Assembly: GCA_005789975.1 (NCBI GenBank)
Contig: SXWC01000097.1
Location: forward strand, 1 to 20,672
DNA: 20,672 nt
Direction: 5' to 3'
From: Planctomycetaceae bacterium
GTDB lineage: Bacteria > Planctomycetota > Planctomycetia > Pirellulales > UBA1268
Part shown: in pieces, positions 8,127-14,943 of the stretch
Layout of the letters: every line of letters starts with the position of its first letter
Numbering within the stretch: the stretch's first letter is position 1
The notes under the pieces: model-generated
Database searches by the model: none
Seen by the model: the letters and a program-made list of their open reading frames with translations, nothing else
What the model was told of the DNA's origin: nothing
Made by a program: the position numbers and the translations under genes

Positions 8127-9560
8127 TTGAAGCCCGCCGCACGACCGATGCGTATCCTGTTCGCCGACGACGAGGCGTCGCTCCAGGAGTTGATGCGGAT
8201 CGAACTGCCACGGCTTGGGCACGAGGCCACCGTCTGCCCCGACGGCCGCACGGCACTGGCCGCGCTCGACCGTACGTCCTACGACTGCGTGATCGCCGAC
8301 CTCGACATGCCGGGCGTGGGCGGGCTCGAACTGATCACGCGGGTCCGGGAGACCTCCCCCGACACCGAAACCGTGATCATCACCGGCAAGTCGTCGGTCG
8401 AGAGCGCCGTGACGGCGGTGCGGCAGGGGGTGTTTGACTACCTCACGAAGCCCTGCAAGCTCGCCGACATCCAGGCGGTGTTGGAGCGGGTGCGGAAGAA
8501 GCGGGAAATCAACCTCCGGCTGCGGGCCCTCGAGAGGCGGGTGCGGCGGGCCGAGGGGAGCACGCAACTCGTCGGCATGTCGTCGGGGCTCGACCAGGTG
8601 CGGCGGCTCATCTCCCGCGTGGCTGCGAGCGAGGCGGCCGTGCTCGTTCGCGGGGAGACGGGAACGGGCAAGGAGCTGGTGGCCCGTGCGATCCACGAGG
8701 GGAGCGGCCGGGCCGCTGGTCCGCTCGTGGCGGTCAACTGCGGCGCGCTCCCGGAGCATCTTGTGGAGAGCGAACTCTTCGGGCACCGCAAGGGAGCCTT
8801 CACCGGGGCCGATGAGCACCGTGCCGGATTGTTCGAAGTGGCCGACGGCGGCACCCTGTGTCTCGACGAGATCGGGGAGCTGCCCAAGTCGTTGCAGTCA
8901 CGGCTGCTGCGGGCGCTCGAAAGCGGCGAGATCCGCCGTGTCGGCGACAACCATCCGATCATGGTCGATGTCCGCGTGGTCTGCGCCACCCACCGGTCAC
9001 TCGAAGACATGGTGAAGGCGGGCGATTTCCGCGAGGATCTCCTCTTCCGGATCAACACGTTCGAGATCGCCATTCCACCGCTGCGTGACCGCCGCGACGA
9101 CATTCAGATGCTCGTCGAGCACTTCGTGCGACAGTCCCGGCCGCAGCTGCCCGTCGAGGGGGTCGTGGCCGACCCGGCGACCCTGGCGGCGCTGGCTGGT
9201 CATCACTGGCCGGGCAACATTCGCGAACTGGCCAACGTGGTGGAGCATGCGCTGGTGCTCTGCGATGAGCTGCCGCTGCTGGTGACCCATCTGCCCGCCC
9301 GCTTCGGCACGCCGCGGCCGATCCCCGAGCCCGTGGTCGCGAGTCTTCCGGCGCCCGGGGCCGCCGCGCAGGCGGCCGTCGCAGCCGGCGAGGCCCGGCC
9401 CGAGAGCCTGAGGGAACTCGAAATGCGGGCGATCCTCGAGGGCCTCGAACGCAACAAGGGCAACAAGGCCCGGACCGCCGAGGAGCTCGGAATCAGCCTG
9501 AAGACGCTCTACAACAAGCTTCACCAGCTCAATGACGGCGGGCTCGACAAGACCGGGTGA
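8127..9560 (+). CDS. NtrC-family sigma54-dependent response regulator
   Basis: The 477-residue protein starts at TTG 8127. Its receiver domain (about 8-125) has acidic pocket residues in FADDE, phosphoacceptor D58 in ADLDMPG, and the switch residues of IITGK and LTKPCK. The AAA+ domain (about 150-375) carries Walker A GETGTGKE, the sigma54-contacting loop GAFTGA, Walker B LCLDEIGEL and the arginine-rich LRDRRDDI segment. A linker with alanine and proline runs to a Fis-type helix-turn-helix (about 430-472, NKARTAEELGISLKTLYNKL). It should hydrolyse ATP to open sigma54 promoters once phosphorylated by the kinase encoded just upstream. I saw no clear -24/-12 promoter in this window, so its targets probably lie elsewhere. 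The gene converges on lexA. Confidence 0.95.
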   Translation: MKPAARPMRILFADDEASLQELMRIELPRLGHEATVCPDGRTALAALDRTSYDCVIADLDMPGVGGLELITRVRETSPDTETVIITGKSSVESAVTAVRQGVFDYLTKPCKLADIQAVLERVRKKREINLRLRALERRVRRAEGSTQLVGMSSGLDQVRRLISRVAASEAAVLVRGETGTGKELVARAIHEGSGRAAGPLVAVNCGALPEHLVESELFGHRKGAFTGADEHRAGLFEVADGGTLCLDEIGELPKSLQSRLLRALESGEIRRVGDNHPIMVDVRVVCATHRSLEDMVKAGDFREDLLFRINTFEIAIPPLRDRRDDIQMLVEHFVRQSRPQLPVEGVVADPATLAALAGHHWPGNIRELANVVEHALVLCDELPLLVTHLPARFGTPRPIPEPVVASLPAPGAAAQAAVAAGEARPESLRELEMRAILEGLERNKGNKARTAEELGISLKTLYNKLHQLNDGGLDKTG

Positions 9561-9620
9561 CGCCCGCCGGGATGCGGACACCCCGAGTTCTCTCTTCGTG
9601 GAAAGCCGAAGGACCCCCGG

Positions 9621-10343
9621 TCAGGTCTTGCGGACGACCCCCACGAGCACGCCCAGCACCCGCGCGTTCTTCACGTAGATCGGCTTCATCGAGGCGTTTG
9701 CCGGTTGCAGCCGGATCCGGTCGCGTTCGGGAAACCACTGCTTGAGCGTGGCCTCGCCGTCTTCTGTCTGGGCCACGACGATGTCGCCCGAATGAGCCGT
9801 CTGCTTCTTTTGGATCACCACCCAGTCGCCATCGGCGATCTGTGCATCGATCATCGATTCGCCCATGACTTTGAGTACGAAGTGATTGTCGCGGTTGAAG
9901 AGCGATTCGAAGTCGATTCGCTCGCTCTGCTCCTCCGCGGGCCGCAGGGTGCCGGCCGCCACCCAGCCGGCCATCGGCAGTCCACGAAGATGGGCCGGCT
10001 CATTGACGAGTTCGATGGCCCGCGACATGTTTTTTCCGCGGGTGATCATGCCCTTCCGCTCGAGTGCCTTGAGGTGGCAGACGACACCGTTTGGGGAACG
10101 AATCTTGAACGCCAGTCCGATCTCGCGGACCGTCGGCCCGAATCCACGGGAATGAATCTTGTCGCGGATGAAGGCGTAGATCTCCATCTGCCGCTCCGTG
10201 GGCGAATCACCTTCATCGGCGGCATTCTTGCGGGATAGGTTGAGCGGATTGCCGCGGACGGCGGCAACGGCTGCGGCGACCCGGCGGGCCTTTGGACGGT
10301 CGTTGGCGGCGGAGCGGGGGGCGGAGGCTTTGCGCTTTGACAT
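9621..10343 (-). CDS. lexA: LexA repressor / autopeptidase (SOS response)
   Basis: The 240-residue product has the LexA winged-helix domain starting near SPTERQMEIYAFI (residue 48), with recognition region RSPNGVVCHLKALERKG. The S24 peptidase domain follows. The self-cleavage site is A130-G131 in GWVAAG, the nucleophile is S163 in GESM, and the general base is K201 in EATLKQW. Spacing between these is close to E. coli LexA, so RecA-stimulated cleavage should work. The unusual part is an N-terminal extension of about 46 residues rich in Lys, Arg and Ala; no alternative ATG, GTG or TTG lies between it and the domain except an ATG inside the first helix. It presumably represses its own promoter and an unknown SOS regulon. 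Confidence 0.95.
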   Translation of the reverse strand: MSKRKASAPRSAANDRPKARRVAAAVAAVRGNPLNLSRKNAADEGDSPTERQMEIYAFIRDKIHSRGFGPTVREIGLAFKIRSPNGVVCHLKALERKGMITRGKNMSRAIELVNEPAHLRGLPMAGWVAAGTLRPAEEQSERIDFESLFNRDNHFVLKVMGESMIDAQIADGDWVVIQKKQTAHSGDIVVAQTEDGEATLKQWFPERDRIRLQPANASMKPIYVKNARVLGVLVGVVRKT

Positions 10344-10444
10344 GAATGCCGGGCGGCGGGGGCCGCTAGTCCTTTGGAGAGCTAGGGTTTGAAAAGCTGG
10401 GGTATGGAGAACCGGGGTATGGTCGTGTATCGGCCAGAAAAATG

Positions 10445-10480
10445 AATGAACGTCAGTATCTTACTATACGGCCGTTCATT
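10445..10480. promoter_or_regulatory. inverted repeat between lexA and sppA, candidate operator
   Basis: AATGAACG (10445-10452) and CGTTCATT (10473-10480) are perfectly complementary and separated by 20 bp, in a marked AT-rich island. The repeat overlaps the candidate lexA promoter, the expected place for LexA autoregulation. Binding by LexA is an inference; the half-site does not match a LexA box whose phylum I can name with confidence. Confidence 0.35.
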
Positions 10481-10485
10481 TTCAA
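10458..10485 (-). promoter_or_regulatory. candidate lexA promoter
   Basis: Read on the minus strand, TTGAAA (10485-10480) and TAAGAT (10463-10458) are 16 bp apart. The predicted leader to the lexA start is about 105 nt and holds two GGGGTATGG direct repeats (10399-10407 and 10414-10422, period 15). Confidence 0.4.
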
Positions 10486-10497
10486 GGGGGTCACGGT

Positions 10498-10527
10498 TTG
10501 CCTCCGGCGGTGGGGTGGCAGTAGGCT
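10498..10527 (+). promoter_or_regulatory. candidate sppA promoter
   Basis: TTGCCT (10498-10503) and TAGGCT (10522-10527) lie 18 bp apart, 30 bp before the sppA start. The -10 is only a fair match. A GGAGAAA ribosome-binding site precedes the ATG at 10558. Confidence 0.3.
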
Positions 10528-10557
10528 CAAAGCCCCTTCACCGCCGGAGAAACAATC

Positions 10558-12447
10558 ATGGCAGGACTGCGGGAGCTGCTCGGCCGACTTTTTCAGCGGA
10601 TCGTTGTCGCCGCAGCCGTGGCGCTGCAGCTGACGCCCGGCGGGGCTGAGCCTCCCGCCGCGGTAGCGGAGGCATCCGCCGACGCGCCGCGGGAGGCGGC
10701 CAACCGCAGAAAAGCGGCGGCCACGATCGCCCACGTGAGAATCGCCGGCAGCCTGCCCGATGGCGCGGGGCAGGGGGGGCTGCTCGCCGACGTCGCCCCC
10801 CACCTCCACCGGCTCGTGGAGCGGCTCGACAGGGCGGCCGATGACACCCGCGTGAAGGGGGTGGTCATCTCGATCGAGTCGCCCGATCTGGGGCGGGCGC
10901 GGGCCGACGAGATCCGCGCGGCGATCACTCGCATCCGGAAGGCCGGCAAGCCGGTGGCGGCGCAGCTCGTGAGCGGCTCGCCCGTGCACTACGCGGTGGC
11001 GACGGCCTGCGACACGATCGCGATGCCGCCCGCCGCGACGCTGGAGCTCACGGGCGTGCGGGCCGAGATGACCTTTTTCAAGTCGATGCTCGACCGACTC
11101 GGCGTGGCGGCCGAGATCCTGCAGGTGGGGGAGTTCAAGGGGGCGGGCGAGCCGCTCACCCGCGACAGCATGAGCCCCCAGCTGCGGGCCCAATACGAAA
11201 GCTTCATCGGCGACCTCTATGACCAGCTCGTGGAGCGGGTGGCGTCGGACCGCCGACTGACCGTGGAGAAGGTCCGTGAACTGATCGATGTCGGCGTGTT
11301 CACGCCCGACCAGGCGTTGGAATCCCGGCTGATCGACGCGGTCGGCTACGAGGACGAAACGATCGCAACGCTGGCCAAGCGGATCGGCGAAGAACAGCCG
11401 AAGGTGTCTCGCGACTATGCGGAGCGGAAGCTCGATCAGGATTTTTCGGGCATGGCCGGCCTCATGAAGCTGATGGAACTCCTCTCCGGACAGAAGCCGT
11501 CGGCGCCGACAGGTCGCAACAAGCGGATCGCCGTGGTGCACGTGGCCGGCGAAATCCGGGAGGGGAAGAGCGCCGACGACCTCGTGATGGGTGGCGCGGC
11601 CGGATCCGAGACGATCATGAAGGCGATCCGCGACGCCGCCCGGGACGACCAGGTGGTGGCGATCGTGCTGCGGATCGATTCCCCCGGCGGATCGGCCCTC
11701 GCCAGCGATCTGATCTGGCGGGAGATCGAACGATCCAAAAAACCCGTGGTGGCGAGCCTGTCCGACATAGCCGCCAGTGGCGGGTACTACATCGCGGTGG
11801 CGGCCGACACGATCGTGGCGGCGCCCGGCACGCTGACCGGTTCGATCGGCGTGGTGGGGGGGAAAGTCGCCGTCGGCGACGCGCTCGAGAAGTTGGGCGT
11901 GCACACCGACGTGGTGAGCAAGGGAAAGAACTCCGGCTGGTTGTCGATGCAGGAGCCCTTCACCCCCGCCGAGCGGACGGCTTTTCTGGACACGATGAGG
12001 GAGGTCTATCGGCTGTTCACGTCGAAGGTCGCCGCCGGCCGGAAGCTGGATCAGAAGCAGGTCGAGAAGCTGGCCGAGGGCCGCGTCTTCACGGGGCGGC
12101 AGGCGAAGGAGGCCGGTCTCGTGGACCGCCTCGGCACGCTTGACGACGCCATCGACGAGGCGAAGGCGCTGGCCGGAATCAAGGCCGGCGAGGAGATCGA
12201 TCGCACGCTTCTTCCGGAGCCTCGGGGCCTGTTCGACGACCTGTTTGGCGCGGCGATCCAGGGCGGTGATCCCGTCGCCGGAATGGCCACCGCCCTGGGC
12301 GGCGTGCCGTCGCTCCGCGGGCTGCTCCTCGCGCGGATCGCCAAGCTTCCCGGGCTTGGGCCGCTGGTGGCCGAGGCCGACACGCTCGTGCTCTTGCTTT
12401 CAGGCCGGCCGCAACTGCTCCTGCCCGCCCGCGTCCGCCTGCGGTGA
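10558..12447 (+). CDS. sppA: signal peptide peptidase SppA, long (67K) type
   Basis: The 629-residue protein has the duplicated ClpP/crotonase-like fold of long SppA. A hydrophobic N-terminus (about 13-25, after RELLGRLFQR) is a signal anchor. The first domain carries the catalytic lysine K194 in VGEFKGAGEPLTRDSMS, and the second carries the serine nucleophile S407 in SDIAASGGYYIA, preceded by the oxyanion segment RIDSPGGS. This matches the Lys/Ser dyad split of E. coli SppA. It should degrade cleaved signal peptides and other membrane-associated peptides at the outer face of the inner membrane. The C-terminal tail of about 65 residues after the last SppA helices is extra. The last 48 bp overlap the convergent flavoprotein gene. 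Confidence 0.94.
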   Translation: MAGLRELLGRLFQRIVVAAAVALQLTPGGAEPPAAVAEASADAPREAANRRKAAATIAHVRIAGSLPDGAGQGGLLADVAPHLHRLVERLDRAADDTRVKGVVISIESPDLGRARADEIRAAITRIRKAGKPVAAQLVSGSPVHYAVATACDTIAMPPAATLELTGVRAEMTFFKSMLDRLGVAAEILQVGEFKGAGEPLTRDSMSPQLRAQYESFIGDLYDQLVERVASDRRLTVEKVRELIDVGVFTPDQALESRLIDAVGYEDETIATLAKRIGEEQPKVSRDYAERKLDQDFSGMAGLMKLMELLSGQKPSAPTGRNKRIAVVHVAGEIREGKSADDLVMGGAAGSETIMKAIRDAARDDQVVAIVLRIDSPGGSALASDLIWREIERSKKPVVASLSDIAASGGYYIAVAADTIVAAPGTLTGSIGVVGGKVAVGDALEKLGVHTDVVSKGKNSGWLSMQEPFTPAERTAFLDTMREVYRLFTSKVAAGRKLDQKQVEKLAEGRVFTGRQAKEAGLVDRLGTLDDAIDEAKALAGIKAGEEIDRTLLPEPRGLFDDLFGAAIQGGDPVAGMATALGGVPSLRGLLLARIAKLPGLGPLVAEADTLVLLLSGRPQLLLPARVRLR

Positions 12448-12948
12448 GCCTCGCCGCGGGATCGTGTCGCCCACGGCGGCGGCGACCTCAGCGGGCGAAA
12501 GCGTCAGGGCGCGGGCGAAGCCGGCGATGAACCGGGCGGAGGTCGGCTCGAGCACGACGATCGAGAAGTCACCGAGCTGAAAATAGTCGGCCGCATGAGG
12601 GAAGCGGTCGATGTAAGCCGCTTTGAGGGCGGCATGGTCGGGCTCGGTCGGTGTGACGAACAGGGCGGTCGCCGGGAGCGACACCCTCGGCAGGGCCTGC
12701 GGGGGCAGCGAGCCATCCTCCGGAGCCGTCACCAAGAGACAGACATCCGGCGACGCGAGCATGTCGCGGGTGTGGGCCGAGAGCCGGCTGACGTGCGTGA
12801 TGAACTGCAGGCGGCCCGCGCCGGAATCGAGCCGCAGGGCGTACGGAATCATCGACACGAATGGCCGCCCCTCGTGCAGCGTGGCCAGAGCGGCGACCCC
12901 TCGGCCAAGGAGCAGGGAGCCGAGCAGTCTGGAGGTTTCGATGTCCAT
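12400..12948 (-). CDS. pyridoxamine-phosphate-oxidase-like flavin split-barrel protein (HugZ-type)
   Basis: The 182-residue protein has the split-barrel pattern GRGVAALATLHEGRPFVSMIPYALR, then LQFITHVSRLSAHTRDMLASPDVCLLV, and a later PHAADYFQLGDFSIVVLEP segment. This resembles the heme-utilisation HugZ group of FMN-binding proteins more than the PLP-synthesis enzyme PdxH. It lacks the C-terminal DUF2470 domain seen in full HugZ proteins. Binding of flavin or heme is a family inference; no catalytic residue can be assigned. The ATG at 12948 begins a conserved-looking MDIETSRLLGSLL helix. Its 3' end overlaps the sppA tail on the opposite strand by 48 bp. Confidence 0.8.
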   Translation of the reverse strand: MDIETSRLLGSLLLGRGVAALATLHEGRPFVSMIPYALRLDSGAGRLQFITHVSRLSAHTRDMLASPDVCLLVTAPEDGSLPPQALPRVSLPATALFVTPTEPDHAALKAAYIDRFPHAADYFQLGDFSIVVLEPTSARFIAGFARALTLSPAEVAAAVGDTIPRRGSPQADAGGQEQLRPA

Positions 12949-13022
12949 GTCCGACAGTCTAACGTCCGCCGGGACCGGTCGGTTCGTCCCCTGAGGCGAA
13001 CGCGACGCTCCGCCGGCGAAAA

Positions 13023-13146
13023 CTGTCCGTGGACAAAGTCATCCATCACCTTTGTCCACCGGATCGACCGGTGGAAACGCCGCGGGTTTCCCCGGGTCGA
13101 TGATCTTCGCGTCCGGCACGGGCGGACCTGCTCCACAGCCCGCTAG
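13023..13146 (+). repeat. 123-bp palindromic repeat, diverged solitary copy
   Basis: Matches the 6083 array over its full length with a one-base insertion and roughly a dozen substitutions. The first palindrome arms GTGGACAAAG (13029-13038) and CTTTGTCCAC (13050-13059) are unchanged. The second stem is kept as ATCGACC (13063-13069) with GGTCGAT (13095-13101). Orientation is the same as the array. It stands upstream of the flavoprotein gene, 75 bp from its start. Confidence 0.93.
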
Positions 13147-13470
13147 AATCCCGTGGCCCCGGCAGCACGAACGCGTCGTCTGTTCCGTGTCGTCGAGGTG
13201 ACCCGTGACGTCACTCCCCGTACGACTTGGCGTTCTAGCGAAAGCCCCGCCGAAATGGGCGGTCTCTGCCCGTATCCGCTCCCGTACCAGAGCTGGTTTG
13301 ACGGGGATGCGTTGCGGGCGAGAAGGGCCAAGGGGCTTTACCGCCGAGGCCATTAACAAGAGCGGCGGGGGCTTCGGCCCGAGCCAGACTGCTCTGCCCC
13401 GGAGGCATTTCCTTCCCCTCCGAAGTTTTTCCTATGGTCCGTTTCAACGACAACGCGGGCCAAGCCTGTG
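13147..13470. other. non-coding stretch between repeat copy and possible gene remnant
   Basis: No reading frame here has convincing codon use or recognisable protein sequence, and no tRNA or other RNA gene is apparent. GC is a little lower than in the neighbouring genes. I can assign nothing to it. Confidence 0.5.
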
Positions 13471-13865
13471 ATGGATCCCCTGGTTACCCTGTCAATTCGA
13501 ATGAAGATCGATGCGGCCGCGGTCGGCTCCGCGGCGATGACTTTGGCCTGACCGCGCGGCCCAGCCTGCTCGAGCTGGCCCGAACCTCCCTCGAGACCCA
13601 GGCCCGGCTCTGGCCGGAACTGGCGGGCACGCCTGCGGTGCCAGCCGTCACCGATGCGACGGTGGAGGCGATGGCCGCCGCCTTCAATCGGCGAACCGCT
13701 CGAACCACCGCCCGTCTCTCCCGCCCGTGGTCCGCCGACCGACTGGGGAGAGTTCGTGCAGGTCCACTTTCGACCGGGCGATCTTTCAGGCATCGCCCGA
13801 CGAACTGCCCGTGATCGACATGGCCGGCCTATCCTTCAGGCGAGGCGGCACGAGGCCGCGTTCCT
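13471..13865 (+). pseudogene. possible frameshifted gene remnant, unknown family
   Basis: Coding-like segments with high third-position GC run through all three plus frames in succession. ATG 13471 opens MDPLVTLSIRMKIDAAAVGS in one frame. The next frame then reads LLELARTSLETQARLWPELA and continues to about 13690. A third stretch reads PTDWGEFVQVHF to about 13770, and a fourth DRAIFQASPDELPVIDM to about 13830. Each passage looks like protein while the others carry stops or poor codons. This could be a decayed gene, a gene with assembly errors, or chance. I recognise no family. It faces rpsG head to head at their 3' ends. Confidence 0.28.
13775..13799. other. inverted repeat downstream of rpsG
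   Basis: CGGGCGAT (13775-13782) and ATCGCCCG (13792-13799) form an 8-bp stem with a 9-base loop. No T-run follows on either strand. It may only be part of the gene remnant. Confidence 0.35.
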
Positions 13866-13868
13866 CCG

Positions 13869-13899
13869 GCCTGAAAAGGCCAGGGATGGCTTTTCAGGC
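13869..13899 (-). terminator. hairpin after rpsG, candidate transcript end
   Basis: GCCTGAAAAGGCC pairs with GGCTTTTCAGGC with a single bulged base and a 6-base loop. It lies 25 bp beyond the rpsG stop. It has no U-tract, so a classical intrinsic terminator is not certain; protection of the mRNA 3' end is equally possible. Confidence 0.4.
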
Positions 13900-13909
13900 G
13901 TAAGGCATG

Positions 13910-13938
13910 CATTTCGCCTGGTCTTACCAGGCGAAATG
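13910..13938 (-). terminator. perfect 12-bp hairpin containing the rpsG stop codon
   Basis: CATTTCGCCTGG (13910-13921) and CCAGGCGAAATG (13927-13938) are exact complements around the loop TCTTA. On the rpsG mRNA the stop codon UAA begins the loop, and the last four codons form one arm. No U-tract follows. Confidence 0.5.
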
Positions 13939-14394
13939 AGCGAAGGCCTTGTTCGCATCCGCCATGCGGTGCACGTTGTCACGCTTGGTCACCGCAGCGC
14001 CTTCGCGCTTGTAGGCGGCGATGATCTCCTCAGCGAGCTTCTCGTACGTGCCCCGACCCTTCTTCTCGCGGACGGCCTGCAGAAGCCAGCGGATCGCCAG
14101 CGACTGCTGCCGGTTGCGATTGACCTGCATCGGCACCTGGTAGGCGGCACCACCGACCCGCTTCGAGCGGACCTCGACGGCGGGCTTGATGTTTTCGAGG
14201 GCACGATTGAAGACCTCGATTGGCTCCGTTTCGGAGATCTTCTTGGCGACGATCTCCATCGCGTCGTAGAAAATGCTCTGAGCAACGCTCTTCTTGCCGT
14301 CTTCCATGAGGCAGTTGATGAACTTGCTGGCGAGCAGCGATCCAAAACGGGGATCGGGGCGGAGCTGTTCGCGGCTGGAGGTGATGTTTCCCAT
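13924..14394 (-). CDS. rpsG: 30S ribosomal protein S7
   Basis: The 156-residue protein is full length for S7. It nucleates assembly of the small-subunit head by binding the 3' major domain of 16S rRNA. Diagnostic stretches are [50 protein letters not shown] and [12 protein letters not shown], with C-terminal [20 protein letters not shown] matching the family end. The start ATG 14394 gives [11 protein letters not shown], a few residues different from the common MPRR-type start, but it leads straight into the conserved core. It follows rpsL by 51 bp on the same strand, the usual str-operon order. No fusA or tuf follows within the window; hairpins close the unit instead. Confidence 0.98.
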   Translation of the reverse strand: MGNITSSREQLRPDPRFGSLLASKFINCLMEDGKKSVAQSIFYDAMEIVAKKISETEPIEVFNRALENIKPAVEVRSKRVGGAAYQVPMQVNRNRQQSLAIRWLLQAVREKKGRGTYEKLAEEIIAAYKREGAAVTKRDNVHRMADANKAFAHFAW

Positions 14395-14445
14395 GGATCT
14401 CTGTCTTTATTCCTGGCTTTATTTCCGGTGCGGTGACGTGTCGCC

Positions 14446-14814
14446 TCAGCCCTTTTTCGCGCCGTAGAGGCTGCGGGACTGCTTGCGGCCCTGGACACCC
14501 AGCGTGTCGAGAGCGCCGCGGATGATGTGATAACGGACACCCGGGAGGTCGCGAACACGACCGCCGCGGACCAGGACGATCGAGTGTTCCTGGAGGTTGT
14601 GGCCCTCGCCCGGAATGTAGACCGTCACTTCCTTCTGATTCGAAAGCCGCACGCGGGCGATCTTCCGCAGGGCCGAGTGCGGCTTCTTGGGCGTCATCGT
14701 GCGGACCTGCAGGCAGACGCCCCGCTTTTGCGGGCAGCGGTCGAGCACGGGCGACTTGGAGAACTTCCGCTTCGGACGGCGGCGGCTGCGGACGAGTTGG
14801 CTGATCGTGGGCAT
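14446..14814 (-). CDS. rpsL: 30S ribosomal protein S12
   Basis: The start at 14814 ([17 protein letters not shown]) matches family N-termini; a longer frame to 14850 adds 12 residues unlike S12. The 122-residue protein has [22 protein letters not shown], the decoding-centre loop, and [21 protein letters not shown]12 monitors codon-anticodon pairing with 16S rRNA. K43 is present, but position 88, lysine in E. coli and most bacteria, is arginine (GGRVRDLPG; codon CGC). K88R is a known streptomycin-resistance change in other bacteria. D89, the RimO methylthiolation site, is kept. It is co-directional with rpsG; rpoBC is not upstream, where an FhcC-like gene sits instead. Confidence 0.98.
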   Translation of the reverse strand: MPTISQLVRSRRRPKRKFSKSPVLDRCPQKRGVCLQVRTMTPKKPHSALRKIARVRLSNQKEVTVYIPGEGHNLQEHSIVLVRGGRVRDLPGVRYHIIRGALDTLGVQGRKQSRSLYGAKKG

Positions 14815-14901
14815 GATGAATCTTGGTGTGCTTGGAATCGGGAACCCCAAAAGATAGCCGAGGATCCGGGGCGGCGGAAGGCGGTCGCAAAAAATGGCCT
14901 G

Positions 14902-14923
14902 AAAACCGGGCTGCTGCCGCCCG
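14902..14923 (-). terminator. weak candidate terminator after the fhcC-like gene
   Basis: On the minus strand, CGGGC and GCCCG (14923-14907) form a 5-bp stem with a 7-base loop, followed within two bases by TTTT (14905-14902). It is 21 bp beyond the stop, and a second T-run lies at about 14894-14889. Confidence 0.3.
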
Positions 14924-14943
14924 TTCGGCCGATCGCAAGGCCG

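Noticed and set aside
7023..8819. Long minus-strand frame opposite the kinase and regulator
   Set aside because: It is antisense to two clear two-component genes, with composition typical of a high-GC shadow and no domain.
10453..11904. 483-residue minus-strand frame opposite sppA
   Set aside because: It is a histidine/arginine-rich shadow of a well-supported SppA.
13496..13502. TTCGAAT resembling a tRNA T-loop
   Set aside because: The flanking bases do not form a 5-bp T-stem, and no acceptor or anticodon arm can be built around it.
13654..14436. 260-residue plus-strand frame across the rpsG end
   Set aside because: Most of it is antisense to rpsG. Only its first part overlaps the possible gene remnant, which is reported separately.
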